DNA of 64,000 nucleotides, from positions 496,001-560,000 of the forward strand of contig CAWDKQ010000012.1 of NCBI GenBank assembly GCA_963802915.1, read 5' to 3'. This DNA is from JAICMB01 sp963802915. Lineage in GTDB: Bacteria > Acidobacteriota > Terriglobia > Bryobacterales > Bryobacteraceae. The notes under the pieces were generated by a model. That model did not search any database, was not told where the DNA came from, and saw nothing but the letters and a program-made list of their open reading frames with translations. Shown piece after piece: positions 53,471-62,678 of this stretch (positions are counted from its first letter, which is position 1; the number at the start of each line of letters is the position of its first letter). Both the position numbers and the translations under genes were made by a program.

Positions 53471-53761
53471 ATGCCGTCGCGCGAATCGGCCCTAGAGATC
53501 CTGCGGGAGCGGCTTGCGAAGGCCACAGAGGAATCGCGAGCCGCCTCGGAACGATTCAATGCCGTCGTGAACGAGTCCCCGAGCGGCGTGCCGCATCCAG
53601 ATGGGTCGCAGCGCATCTACAATGCGTCGCGTGAATATTCAGCCGCGTTTGCCGAACTGATGCGTGCAATGGAACGGCTCAACAACTTAATCGTCCACGA
53701 CACGGTCCCGGACGATCTCAAAGACGCCCAAGAGCCCGATGCACGACAAAACCCCAGATGA
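53471..53761 (+). CDS. Small helical protein, paralogue of the 63.3-kb gene
   Basis: 96 residues, all helical, with the motif 'SPSGVPHPDGSQRIYNASREYSAAF' (landmark 'SGVPHPDGSQRIYNASRE'), closely matching 'SGLPHPDGVQRMHNVSRE' in the protein at 63326. The frame opens at 53375, but ATG 53471 starts the region shared with the paralogue. Function unknown. The gene overlaps the next frame by 23 bases. Confidence 0.6.
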   Translation: MPSRESALEILRERLAKATEESRAASERFNAVVNESPSGVPHPDGSQRIYNASREYSAAFAELMRAMERLNNLIVHDTVPDDLKDAQEPDARQNPR

Positions 53762-54034
53762 CCTCGCGGCGTTACGCAAGCGAGGACAAGCAGCGCTAAT
53801 CGAGTTCTTGCGAACCGATCCTGGAAAGTCGCTTTCACGTTTATCGAGCCCGCCAAGATCGAATCTGATACCGATCCGCAGCACGCCGAGTCCGCACTCG
53901 CGAAAGCGCGTAAAGCCTTGGATGGGGTCAGGCATTTCGCAGAGCGCATGGAAGACGCAGCGGACGCATCACAGATCCACGCCAGAGCCGATCAGCTCGA
54001 AGCGGCGCTCGCCGGTCTTGACAATAGGCACTAA
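53739..54034 (+). pseudogene. Small helical protein gene with a frameshift
   Basis: Frame 1 encodes 'HDKTPDDLAALRKRGQAALIEFLRTD'. After about 53820 the plausible continuation is in another frame: 'FTFIEPAKIESDTDPQHAESALAKARKALDGVR' (landmark 'PQHAESALAKARKALDG') ending '...QLEAALAGLDNRH' at 54034. Two extra bases near 53815-53830 would explain it. Probably a partner of the overlapping small protein gene. Confidence 0.55.
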
Positions 54035-54124
54035 GGACTACTGGCACTCAGGCTTTTTTGATCGGTGATCGACGGTCAAAGCGGACGCCCTGACCGTCAA
54101 CTTTAAGTGAGTTTGTAAACCGGC

Positions 54125-54535
54125 TTACTGCCGTTCTCTCCATTCCTCGTGACGCTCCCGGAATTCCCGCAGCCGGGCAAGGTCGTCTGAGAGCGCATCT
54201 TTATCCTGAGGCCGCAGATGGTTATTGTTCACCACCCATTGCATGGTCTCGATTACCTCGCTGAGCTTGTGGGGATCATAATTATGGTTCTCCAGCCCGC
54301 GTTGAAGATCGTTGAGTTGCTCTTTGGCCCTGTGGACCCGCTCGCGATCTTCGGTCATTGGGAACGTCTCATCCTGCACGCGATCGAGATCCCCTCGCAC
54401 TCGCTCAAACAGGTGCCCCCCATAAAACCGATCTTCGCCATGATCCCGGTCGCGATCATGATCTTGAGCGAAGGCGGTCAACCCAAACATTAGTAAGCCG
54501 GAGCACATCGCGGCTCCAAATAGCAGACGTTTCAT
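54125..54535 (-). CDS. Secreted Asp/His/Arg-rich helical protein
   Basis: 136 residues with a Sec leader (MKRLLFGAAMCSGLLMFGLTAFA), then a charged stretch 'QDHDRDRDHGEDRFYGG' that could bind metal, and a long helical domain ('RVHRAKEQLNDLQRGLENHNYD', 'LRPQDKDALSDDLARLREFRERHEEWR'). It resembles small stress-related periplasmic proteins but no family is certain. Stand-alone. Confidence 0.6.
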   Translation of the reverse strand: MKRLLFGAAMCSGLLMFGLTAFAQDHDRDRDHGEDRFYGGHLFERVRGDLDRVQDETFPMTEDRERVHRAKEQLNDLQRGLENHNYDPHKLSEVIETMQWVVNNNHLRPQDKDALSDDLARLREFRERHEEWRERQ

Positions 54536-54893
54536 GTTAGTTCACCCTCCGGCTGTTCGATGCCGGAAGCCAGAGTGTTATTTCACGGAGTCAGGTCGAA
54601 ACGAGGCGGGGTGGTTAGCGACACGGCGAAAAAGGCGGACCGCAAGCACCGAGCCTGCGATCCGCGTCGTCACTTTCGGAAGCTACTGTTTATTCGAACC
54701 TATCTATGATTCCCATCGCCGGGAGTGTACGGACACTTTAAAGGATGAAGTCCCTGAAGCTGGAGTGTTGAGGTCGCGTAACCGGATCGAGTAAGTTTAG
54801 CGGAAACAAAACTTTTCCGATAAGGATCTAAGATGCAACGTTCGCTCAAAACCTTGGAGAACACGTTGATGGAGGAGGGGAGAAGGGCCCGCG
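54536..54893. other. Stretch without a recognisable gene
   Basis: Short frames only. Nothing recognised apart from the leader of the minus-strand secreted protein gene. Confidence 0.35.
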
Positions 54894-55316
54894 TTGCATC
54901 ACCCGGCGCGGGGCTTTCTTTCAGAGCGCGCTTCCGCTGTGTCTTCTCGACATGTTCGAAATAAATTACGGCCTGCCAGCATCCAACGGTGGGGTAGGGA
55001 TAATTCTCCTTCGGTCCGGATCGCCCGCTCCGTAACGCCTAGAGTGGACGAGCCGAATGTCGAGGTGGTCGTGGAAGGAAGCATCGGCTTCTCCGTGACC
55101 ACCTCTGGGATGGGAACCATGCACCAGCCCCACGTCACATCCGGCAGGCTCTACAAGCTCAGAGAACCGCTCAATTCTGTCATGCGCGGAGGCGCAAGCC
55201 ATGGCCGCTCGACGGACATTCCGGCTGGTTCCACCGTCTCGCTGGAGGACACCCGATCAACAGACCCGCTCGTGGACGTGGGTTGGCACGGATGCGTATT
55301 CCTGCCCGTTGAATAG
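54894..55316 (+). CDS. Possible small protein, doubtful
   Basis: The C-terminal ~65 residues ('GRLYKLREPLNSVMRGG', 'DIPAGSTVSLEDT', 'PLVDVGWHGCVFLPVE') look like a short beta-barrel protein seen in acidobacteria, so the real start could be ATG 55110. The stop codon lies inside the left end of the MITE-like element, so the natural 3' end may have been lost. Confidence 0.35.
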   Translation: MHHPARGFLSERASAVSSRHVRNKLRPASIQRWGRDNSPSVRIARSVTPRVDEPNVEVVVEGSIGFSVTTSGMGTMHQPHVTSGRLYKLREPLNSVMRGGASHGRSTDIPAGSTVSLEDTRSTDPLVDVGWHGCVFLPVE

Positions 55317-55486
55317 AGATTCCGGGCTCTGCTGAATAAGCATTCCGGAGCGTCTTGAATATCTGCCGCCATGTCCCAAACCGTTCAGTATCAACATTAT
55401 TCCGTCTTCGACGGCCTCTTTATTCAGCGCCGTCGGAACGCGTATTCACATCGGAACGGCGTATTCACGAGGCCCGGAATACTCAC
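55311..55486. mobile_element. MITE-like element with IS21-style multiple end repeats
   Basis: The left end carries GAATAGAGATTCCGG (55311-55325) and GAATAAGCATTCCGG (55334-55348). The right end carries the inverse orientation three times: CGGAACGCGTATTCAC (from 55434), CGGAACGGCGTATTCAC (from 55452) and CCGGAATACTCAC (from 55474). About 176 bp, with no coding capacity. Repeated subterminal motifs at both ends resemble IS21-family termini. Confidence 0.5.
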
Positions 55487-55935
55487 ACGGACGGTCTACC
55501 GCGTGTTGCGAGAAGATCTTCAAGACCGTAGCGAATGTTGAAAGCTGACCCGATCATTCTTAGATCGAACACAGCCTGAGAACCCTTGCTCCCACCCGCA
55601 TTCGTCCGAGGTAAGATGGGTGGACCCCGAGAACCACTCGAACCTCTCTTCGTGGAATCGAGATCATGATCGGCATTCACGTAATGATCACCACGCTGTA
55701 CGCTGAGCGTGAGCGAATTGATCGTGCCATAGGCAGGTTCGAAGACGGGCTCTGGCACTTCTCCCACGCAACCGCCAAAACCGGGGCCGAAAGACCATGC
55801 CGCCGGAAGAACGGCTGGAGGTTTCGCGGCGTATGACGGCGTATTGGGCCGCGAGGCGGAAAGAGCGTCGCGGCCACTCGTAACGCAAGCTGCAACCGAC
55901 AGCCCACGAGACGACGAAAAACGTTCCCTAGATTC
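55487..55935. other. Stretch without a recognisable gene
   Basis: Two minus-strand frames (55483-55767 and 55677-56102) lack RBS and similarity, and the second overlaps the secreted-domain gene. Confidence 0.35.
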
Positions 55936-56778
55936 TCATTGAACCCGCAGTATTGCGGATGCGCTGTTCGCGTACGAACTCTGGATGGAGATCGGCAAGT
56001 TTCCTGACGGCGCGTCCGCCGGTACATAGAAGTTGATCTGATATAGTCCGACGAATCCCGGCGCAAGACCAGAAAAGAACACATCGCAGTTTTCTCCATC
56101 AACGATCACTTGAAACGGATCTACTGTTTCTGCAAATGGCGGGCTTGTCGGAGAGCCGTAGCCGTCAACGAGGTCGAGCGTGAGTGGGCCAAGGCCAGTG
56201 ACGTAAAGCACCAGCGGCTCGCCTGGATTTGCCGGATTGTCGGGGCCGATCAGGGAGTAATCGGAGGCTTCCGCAATGGCGAAGTTTCCGTTGTAAGTGA
56301 AAATGCCCGGATCTTCCGTGTACGAATCCGTGAAGAAATCCGCAACTAAAACCTGGTTGTCAAAAACTTGAATCTCAGCTGCCCCCGGCCCAGTTGGCGC
56401 TCCGTAGGGCACTTGGATGCTGATTTGATCCTCTCCGTCCGCGTACGCGATGCCATAAATTGGCGCTGGGATTCCGCTCACGAGCACATCTACACCTGCA
56501 AGTTCTGTTGGCAATGGGTTGACGCCCGCCAGCACGACGCCGTTTACTGTGGTCAGGTTGTCTCCAAAAATGGTCGCCAGCCCGCCCGGACTTATTCCCG
56601 ACTCGTAACTCGCTGCATTGACAACAACGGCGTTTCCAGTTGCGCGTGGCTTCGCGGGCCTGACGCGAGGGCTCAGATGCGGACGGTAAAAAGGCGTCTT
56701 ATGGCCCGAGTTCTCCCCGGCGATACTCGGACCCACGGACATCGCCAGAGCGGCGATGATAGCAGTGAAAGGTTTCAT
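55936..56778 (-). CDS. Secreted TIGR03437-type (Solibacter C-terminal) domain protein
   Basis: Sec leader (MKPFTAIIAALAMSVGPSIA), a basic linker, then one complete 'Solibacter uncharacterised C-terminal' domain: 'VNAASYESGISPGGLATIFGDNL', 'VDVLVSGIPAPIYGIAYADGEDQISIQVPYG', 'PLVLYVTGLGPL' and 'LYQINFYVPADAPSGNLPISI' (landmark 'GISPGGLATIFG'). The domain usually sits at the end of very large extracellular proteins; here it forms nearly the whole 280-residue protein. Function unknown. ATG 56778 is chosen over a frame opening at 56931 because it begins the leader. Confidence 0.82.
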   Translation of the reverse strand: MKPFTAIIAALAMSVGPSIAGENSGHKTPFYRPHLSPRVRPAKPRATGNAVVVNAASYESGISPGGLATIFGDNLTTVNGVVLAGVNPLPTELAGVDVLVSGIPAPIYGIAYADGEDQISIQVPYGAPTGPGAAEIQVFDNQVLVADFFTDSYTEDPGIFTYNGNFAIAEASDYSLIGPDNPANPGEPLVLYVTGLGPLTLDLVDGYGSPTSPPFAETVDPFQVIVDGENCDVFFSGLAPGFVGLYQINFYVPADAPSGNLPISIQSSYANSASAILRVQ

Positions 56779-56951
56779 GGAGGTGAGATGCGGAACGCCG
56801 AAGAAGGATACATCAGGAGATGCGTCAAAGAGCAAATCGCACGGTCCAGGTCGTAATTCTAAGTAGTCGGGCCGACTGCCAGTGCGGTTGAACCGTTTCC
56901 GGGGTCGGGACAAGGAGCAAATGTCGGACAATACGGTATAACAAGTAGGCG

Positions 56952-57506
56952 ATGGGTCATCGGCCAGATCATTTTGAGGTCTTCATCGTCGAAGACAATC
57001 CGGGCGACACGATGTTGATCAAGCAAGCGTTCAATCAACACGCGTCCGACCCCGACATTACTCTCCGGTGTGCCGACAACGGTGAGCAGGCGATTGATGC
57101 GCTACGTGAGGGGTATCGACCTCGTCTGATCTTACTGGACTTAAACATGCCGAAGATCGATGGGCACAGCCTACGAGAGCTACTTCCCGGCCTTTATCTT
57201 CTCCCGATCGAGTTTGATATCGCCGTTCACGTAGGCTGTGATCTCGGTTCCCTAGGAATCACCATGACGCTGTGGGAAGAACACGATCGCCATGGCAACT
57301 ATGCCGTCGGCAATCGCAAGCGTGTGATCATGTCTAACGTCGCTGCACTCCTTTCAAGGATCGCGCAATTCGCGCAGAGACAACCCTGTGGAATGTCGTC
57401 CCATCCTGATGCTCGAATGGACCGACGTACCTCCTCGTCGCTGTCGGCTAGAATCCGCAGCATTCTTTTACACCGATGGCAGAAGATTACCAGCACAATG
57501 TTCTAG
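56952..57506 (+). CDS. Receiver-domain protein, C-terminally altered
   Basis: Residues about 8-76 are the first two thirds of a CheY/Rcp1-like receiver: 'FEVFIVEDNPGDTMLIKQAF' with the acidic pair, phospho-Asp in 'LILLDLNMPKIDGHSL'. The Thr/Ser and Lys strands that complete the fold are missing. After about 57165 the sequence becomes unrelated ('LPGLYLLPIEFDIAVHVG'), and the last 65 codons overlap the minus-strand zinc-ribbon gene. Probably a truncated, non-functional regulator. Confidence 0.55.
   Translation: MGHRPDHFEVFIVEDNPGDTMLIKQAFNQHASDPDITLRCADNGEQAIDALREGYRPRLILLDLNMPKIDGHSLRELLPGLYLLPIEFDIAVHVGCDLGSLGITMTLWEEHDRHGNYAVGNRKRVIMSNVAALLSRIAQFAQRQPCGMSSHPDARMDRRTSSSLSARIRSILLHRWQKITSTMF
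57299..57496 (-). CDS. Small zinc-ribbon protein 1
   Basis: 65 residues starting at GTG 57496. The pattern 'IFCHRCKRMLRILADSDEEV' and 'GCLCANCA' gives Cys6-x2-Cys9 and Cys41-x2-Cys44, a treble-clef/zinc-ribbon layout. It is the divergent paralogue of the protein at 57635 and shares its length and spacing. Function unknown. Confidence 0.55.
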   Translation of the reverse strand: MLVIFCHRCKRMLRILADSDEEVRRSIRASGWDDIPQGCLCANCAILERSAATLDMITRLRLPTA

Positions 57507-57634
57507 ACCGGAAACGGGGCCGAGGCATTACGGACCTCACCGTTATGTACGTAACCTCACGAGCGGGCCCGATGTAACTGTTTACTACTCGCAACCTCGC
57601 CATAAACGATCTACCCTGCGTTCAGGAGGGGACA

Positions 57635-57904
57635 ATGTTGTTAATCTTTTGCGAAAAGTGCGACGAAGTCTTACGGGTTCACGCTGACGACAGCACTGAA
57701 GAAGTAGAGCGGTTTGTACGCCGTTCCGGATGGGTCGAAACCGCCCACGGACACGCGTGCCAAAGATGCTCGGTGGCTCGTGAACGTGACGAATTATCAG
57801 GGCGATGGCTTCGGGCAGCATCTGGGAATGTTTGCCTGCGAGAATTGAAGCGATCGACGACGACGACCGGACATCGATACGGGAACGAGGTCGGATCTAG
57901 TTGA
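57635..57904 (+). CDS. Small zinc-ribbon protein 2
   Basis: 89 residues with a strong RBS (AGGAGG at 57624-57629, 5-base spacer). 'IFCEKCDEVLRVHADDSTEEVERFVRRSGW' and 'HACQRCS' give Cys6-x2-Cys9 and Cys42-x2-Cys45, matching zinc-ribbon protein 1 over its first ~46 residues. The tail is unrelated and low in conservation. The two genes are divergent, 138 bp apart. Confidence 0.6.
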   Translation: MLLIFCEKCDEVLRVHADDSTEEVERFVRRSGWVETAHGHACQRCSVARERDELSGRWLRAASGNVCLRELKRSTTTTGHRYGNEVGSS

Positions 57905-57932
57905 ACGACACCCCGAGCCGCTCTTACGGAAC

Positions 57933-58205
57933 CTAACGAATATCGATCTTCAATAAGACGTCCGAGTGCTCGTGACGCCAACCCCAGTATGCCCGTTGAT
58001 CTTCCTCTCGGAGTTTAGCGAAGTCGCGATATCTGCGATGATTCTCTTTCAGCCAAATTCGATAAGCCCGATCTTCGCCGTTGTCCCAGTGATGGTCGTC
58101 ATTGTGATCCCTGTCGTAGTACACGCGATCATCTGCATGCAACAGCATCATGGCGATCGGTGCTGTAAGGGCTGCACCGAGCAGAACTTCTAGTAACCCA
58201 GCCAT
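57933..58205 (-). CDS. Small membrane/secreted His-Asp-rich protein
   Basis: 90 residues from ATG 58205, which has GGAGG upstream (plus-strand CCTCC at 58217-58221). A hydrophobic N-terminus ('LLEVLLGAALTAPIAMMLL') is followed by an acidic, His-rich, aromatic domain ('YYDRDHNDDHHWDNGEDRAY', 'RYRDFAKLREEDQRAYWGWR'). The composition recalls the secreted protein at 54125. Function unknown. Confidence 0.6.
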   Translation of the reverse strand: MAGLLEVLLGAALTAPIAMMLLHADDRVYYDRDHNDDHHWDNGEDRAYRIWLKENHRRYRDFAKLREEDQRAYWGWRHEHSDVLLKIDIR

Positions 58206-58427
58206 TCGTGTGAATTTCCTCCGCGATACCTTGGGCAATTGGCAGGTAAGGGAGGACAGTAATTTCGATAACGGAATGAGGAGGTTAAAAGCGTCAAAAC
58301 ACGTGCACCGCGCAAAGGTTCGGCGCGCCGGACTCGGAATAATTTCCTGAGTCGGAAATTCTTGCGGCGGATTGAGCATCCGCGATGCCGAGCGCAATGC
58401 GACGTTCGCAGCGAGTGCCGGGAGCGA

Positions 58428-59819
58428 TTACAAACCAGCCCCGTGTCCTGCGCTTCTTGGGGCAATGTTCTGATTGACGCGGAACAGATTGCCAGGGTCG
58501 TATTTAGCCTTAATCGCCTGCAGCCTGGCATAGTTTGCGCCGTACGTCGCCTCAACTCGCGCCGCACCCTCTTCCATCATGAAGTTGACATATCCTCCTG
58601 GTGCCGAAAATGGATGCACCGCGTCCCAGTAATCCTTGGCCCAAGTCGTGATCTTGTTCTTGTTGGCCGGATCTGGATCTACGCCGACAATCACCTCGGC
58701 CCACTTCGTCTGGCGGTAGCTAAACGCCGTATCACCGCTGGCCACGCGGTGTACTGCTCCGTTGATTGGATATAGGTGCATCGTCGAAAACATGGAAGGC
58801 AGCTTGGAGCCGTGTTTCACGTGTATCGCGATGGATTCGTCCGTGAGATGGTCAACGAAGTCGGCCTTCCAATACCACTGCATCCCCGGAGTGTAAAGCC
58901 CGTCGAAGAGGCTCTGCATCGTCGGGAACGGAATTGGACCAACCCCTACCAGCAACGGCTTGGCCCAAGTTTCCGCTGGCTTGAGCAGCTCCGCCGTCCG
59001 CTCCGGACCGGCTGTCGAGCACCAAATGACTCCGCAGACGGTTCGCATGTGTAAAGACGCCGGGAACATGTCCACAGGCGGTACCACCAGAAATGCGAAG
59101 AAACCACTAATGTCCTCCGGGGCAGTCGTGATGAATTTCTCATACGCCTTCATGACTGCAGGCGCGTCTTCCACTGCATAAAAAATCGGACCACCCATGA
59201 CCGTGCTGACCGGGTGCAGGCGGAACGTGAAAGACGTTACGACTCCGAAATTGCCACCGCCGCCTCGGACCGCCCAGAAAAGGTCCTCGTTCTGATGGTC
59301 ATTGGCTGTAACATAGCTTCCGTCGGCGAGAACCATATCTACAGACAGTAGATTGTCGATCGTCAGACCACATTTCCGGGAGAGGTGTCCGATCCCTCCT
59401 CCCAGCGTCAAACCTCCCACGCCTGTCGTCGAAATAATGCCGCTGGCTGCCGCTAGGCCGAAGGGATATGTCGCGTGGTCCACGTCGCCCCACACACATC
59501 CGCCCGCGACGAGTACCGTTCTCGCGGCGACATCAACCCGCACGCCGCGCATTTGTGACAGATCGATCACCAGACCGCCGTCGCAACTTCCCAGGCCGGG
59601 ACCGTTGTGTCCCCCGCCGCGCACTGCCAGCAATATGCCGTTCGAGCGAGCATTGTCAACGCACGCCATCACGTCGGCGACGTCGAGGCACCGCACGATT
59701 GCAGCGGGCTTCTTGTCAATCATCGCGTTAAACAGTTTCCGGGCAGCGTCGTAATTGACGTCGTCCGGGAGAATCAGCTCACCACGCAGGTGAAGCTTCA
59801 AGGCACTGTAGTCTGCCAT
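58428..59819 (-). CDS. FAD-linked oxidoreductase, BBE type
   Basis: Berberine-bridge-like (PCMH-type) FAD oxidase/dehydrogenase. The FAD domain has 'LAVRGGGHNGPGLGSCDGGLV', where the His of GGGHN is the usual covalent FAD attachment site, then 'LVAGGCVWGDVDHATYPFGL' and 'GVGGLTLGGGIGHLSRKCGLTIDN'. The C-terminal BBE segment is 'EGAARVEATYGANYARLQAIKAKYDPGNLFRVNQNI' (landmark 'YARLQAIKAKYDPGNLFR'). It probably oxidises a sugar or alcohol. ATG 59819 with a GGGGGAAG RBS is preferred over the frame opening at 59870. Confidence 0.9.
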   Translation of the reverse strand: MADYSALKLHLRGELILPDDVNYDAARKLFNAMIDKKPAAIVRCLDVADVMACVDNARSNGILLAVRGGGHNGPGLGSCDGGLVIDLSQMRGVRVDVAARTVLVAGGCVWGDVDHATYPFGLAAASGIISTTGVGGLTLGGGIGHLSRKCGLTIDNLLSVDMVLADGSYVTANDHQNEDLFWAVRGGGGNFGVVTSFTFRLHPVSTVMGGPIFYAVEDAPAVMKAYEKFITTAPEDISGFFAFLVVPPVDMFPASLHMRTVCGVIWCSTAGPERTAELLKPAETWAKPLLVGVGPIPFPTMQSLFDGLYTPGMQWYWKADFVDHLTDESIAIHVKHGSKLPSMFSTMHLYPINGAVHRVASGDTAFSYRQTKWAEVIVGVDPDPANKNKITTWAKDYWDAVHPFSAPGGYVNFMMEEGAARVEATYGANYARLQAIKAKYDPGNLFRVNQNIAPRSAGHGAGL

Positions 59820-60464
59820 ATTCTTCCCCCTTGCAACGAAAGTGCGCCCAGCCGCAGAATGACTCGTCATTCAACGGGAGCGAGCGTCTCGTCGAATCCG
59901 GGGATCGCCGTTTTCGATCTCCGGGTTGGGAGTCAGTATACACTGATTTGTCAAGCACGACAAAAGAACTTGAAACCCGACAGACCGGGGATGTGTCGGA
60001 GTGAACCGGCATCCGGAAGTTGCCGGAAAAAGCTGCCGCACTCCAGCTGTGATCACGCTGTTCCGCGATCGCGGAAGTGTCGATGTCAAAACGTGCCGTT
60101 ATCGAAATCGTACAATCGCCAATAGGCCGGTTCGAAGGAGCGGATTCGGAAGATCGGTACGTTTCTTCCATGCCTTCTGCGACCTTTGCGAGTTTCGCAA
60201 TCTTGTTTCACCCCGGAGAAGAATTGAAAACAGGATTCTCATCCGAGCCGTTTGAAACCCGCGAACTCTCACACCGTTCATGCGACCACGGACCATGAGC
60301 AATAACGGGCCGAGACCGGTGTCACGTCCGCGAGTCAGCGACTACACGTCCGGGTGAATTGCTTCCGGTTTCCGACAATTCTCGACTAACCCAGAATCCC
60401 TGCGAATTCCGACCGACTGTGGTGACCTTGGGCGAATGTATAATCAACCTCTGTAGAGCGCCAA
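59820..60464. other. Stretch without a confirmed gene
   Basis: Between the divergent FAD oxidoreductase and kinase genes. A 71-codon plus frame near 60083-60298 ('KRAVIEIVQSPIGRFEGADS') has no RBS or similarity. Presumably promoter-bearing. Confidence 0.35.
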
Positions 60465-62678
60465 ATGGCCAACACGCACATGCAACTGTCGGCGGGAGAC
60501 CGGCTTGGCCCCTACGAAATTCTCTCGCAGATCGGCGCTGGCGGCATGGGCGTGGTCTATAAGGCTCGAGACACACGCCTGGACCGGATTGTCGCCCTGA
60601 AGGTTTCGGCCGCCGAGTACTCCGAACGGTTCGAGCGGGAAGCTCGGGCCGTCGCGGCTCTGAACCACCCGAACATCTGTCAGATCTACGATGTCGGTGC
60701 AAACTTTATCGTCCTGGAATTCCTGGATGGGCACCCCCTGCTCTCTCCGGCGGAACCTGGTCCGCTGTCGATTGAGCGCGCGGTCGACTACGCTGTGCAG
60801 ATCTGCGATGCGCTCGAGGCGGCGCATCAAAGAGGGACGGTGCACCGGGATCTGAAACCCGCCAACATCCTGGTTACCAAGACCGGCGTGAAGCTGCTGG
60901 ACTTCGGGCTGGCGAAAGTCGTGGCGGAGGCGCCAGATTCGGAACGCGAGACTGACGAAACCCAAACGCTTGCGCTCACACGGGAAAACGCCATCCTGGG
61001 CACGGCCCACTACATGTCGCCGGAGCAGGTCGTAGGCAAACCGGCAGATACGCGTTCGGACATTTTCTCCTTTGGCGTGGTGCTGTATGAGTTGCTCAGT
61101 GCGAGGAAAGCATTCACGGGCGAAAACGCGATCTCGATTCTCGCATCCATTCTGAACCAAGATCCACCACCCTTGGTGGAGGCGCCCCGGGAGATCGCGC
61201 GAGTCGTCAGCGGTTGCATCGCTAAGCACCCAGATCAGCGCTTCCAGAACATCGGGGAGGTAAAGCGGGCGCTGAAGCTAGCGGTAGCGACTCCGGTCGC
61301 GGAACAACCATCGATCGCTGTGCTGCCGTTCGCGAATCTCAGCGCAGATGCGGAAAACGAGTATTTCAGCAACGGCTTGGCCGAGGACATCCTCAACGCG
61401 CTGGTCAAGGTGCCTGGATTGCGAGTGAGGGCCCGCACCTCCACGCTCGCATTGTTCCGAAAACAGCATGACATCCGCACTATTGCGCGAGATCTGAACG
61501 TGGAACACATCTTGGAGGGAAGTGTACGCAGGCTCGGGAATCGTCTCCGCGTGACCGCTCAGTTGATCAAGGCGTCGGACGGGTACCACCTCTGGTCGGA
61601 GCGGTACGACCGCGAGATGACGGACGTGTTCGCGATTCAGGACGAAATATCGCAGGCGATCGTCGAAACCCTGAAGCTTAAGTTAAGTGGCCGGCCGCTG
61701 CTGAACCGGCCTACTGGTGATTTGGAAGCGTACAATCTCTACCTCCGAGGACGACATCTATCGGCACGGCTCAACCCGGAGAGCGTGCGCGTGGCTCGAG
61801 GGTACTTCGAGCAGGCGCTCGCACGCGACCCGCAGTACGCCCTGGCACACGCCGGAGTGGGATACCTGATGATTATAGAAGCCGTGTGGGGCCGAGGTGA
61901 TCCCCGGACTCTTTTCCCAGACGCAAAGCGATCCATAGAGAAGGCTCTGGAACTGGATGCGAATGTCGCTGTGACGCATGCGTACCTTGCAAGCGTACTC
62001 GGCGAGTACGATTATGATTGGGCAGAAGCCGAACGTGAGATGAAGCGGGCGGTGGAGCTGGGCCCTGCCGTAGCCGAGGTCCATTTCTGTTACGCTATGC
62101 ATTTCCTCCAACCAGTGGGGCGGCTGAAGGAAGCGGAAGCGGAGTTCAAGCGCGCGGCCGAACTCGACCCGTTGTACCATTTCGCGGTGATCGGCCTAGC
62201 GGAAAATGCGTATCGCCGGGGTGATCCGGACGCTGCGGTGGCGCTAGCGAAGAAAGCGCTCGAGTTGGATGCGACGTACTACTTTTCGTACTGGATTCTC
62301 GGGCTGTCTCAATTTCTCAAGGGTAGCGTCGGCGATGCGGTCGATGCGGTCGAGCGGGCAGCTTTGTTTTCGGAGCGAAACCCGTGGGTGTTGGCTTCGC
62401 TCCACAATCTGTATGCGCGGGGGGGCCGGAGTGAGGAAGCGGCGGCCGTGATCAAGGAGTTGAGAGATCGTGCGCGAACGGGTTACGTAGCTCCGGGAGT
62501 ATTTGGAATCGTATGCTTGGGATTGGGACAGGTGGAAGAGGCGCTGGATTGGTATGAGAAAGCCGTCGACGGCCGCGACGCCACTGTGCTGTACCTTTCG
62601 ACCGAGCCCAAACTCGGGCGGCTTCGGTCTCATCCTCGCTACCAGGCGCTGCGACGCAAAATGCTTTTGCCGGAATGA
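60465..62678 (+). CDS. Ser/Thr kinase with TolB-like and TPR domains, no clear TM
   Basis: Pkn-type kinase with G-loop 24-31 ('AGGMGVVYK'), Lys46, 'HRDLKPAN' 127-134, DFG 146-148 and 'SPE' 185-187. Directly after it, residues about 282-400 match the adenylate-cyclase-associated TolB-like domain ('SIAVLPFANLSADAENEYFSNGLAEDIL', landmark 'LPFANLSADAENEYFSNGL'; 'GSVRRLGNRLRVTAQLI'; 'ERYDREMTDVFAIQDEIS'). TPRs fill about 415-737. Unlike the other two kinases no membrane span separates the halves, so the repeats are probably cytoplasmic. Confidence 0.92.
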   Translation: MANTHMQLSAGDRLGPYEILSQIGAGGMGVVYKARDTRLDRIVALKVSAAEYSERFEREARAVAALNHPNICQIYDVGANFIVLEFLDGHPLLSPAEPGPLSIERAVDYAVQICDALEAAHQRGTVHRDLKPANILVTKTGVKLLDFGLAKVVAEAPDSERETDETQTLALTRENAILGTAHYMSPEQVVGKPADTRSDIFSFGVVLYELLSARKAFTGENAISILASILNQDPPPLVEAPREIARVVSGCIAKHPDQRFQNIGEVKRALKLAVATPVAEQPSIAVLPFANLSADAENEYFSNGLAEDILNALVKVPGLRVRARTSTLALFRKQHDIRTIARDLNVEHILEGSVRRLGNRLRVTAQLIKASDGYHLWSERYDREMTDVFAIQDEISQAIVETLKLKLSGRPLLNRPTGDLEAYNLYLRGRHLSARLNPESVRVARGYFEQALARDPQYALAHAGVGYLMIIEAVWGRGDPRTLFPDAKRSIEKALELDANVAVTHAYLASVLGEYDYDWAEAEREMKRAVELGPAVAEVHFCYAMHFLQPVGRLKEAEAEFKRAAELDPLYHFAVIGLAENAYRRGDPDAAVALAKKALELDATYYFSYWILGLSQFLKGSVGDAVDAVERAALFSERNPWVLASLHNLYARGGRSEEAAAVIKELRDRARTGYVAPGVFGIVCLGLGQVEEALDWYEKAVDGRDATVLYLSTEPKLGRLRSHPRYQALRRKMLLPE

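Noticed and set aside
55677..56102. Minus-strand 141-codon frame beside the TIGR03437-type protein
   Set aside because: It overlaps the start of a supported gene's 3' end in another frame and is Arg/Ser rich without motifs.
60083..60298. 71-codon protein upstream of the third kinase
   Set aside because: The first residues look plausible, but there is no RBS or conserved pattern, and an equally long antisense frame exists.
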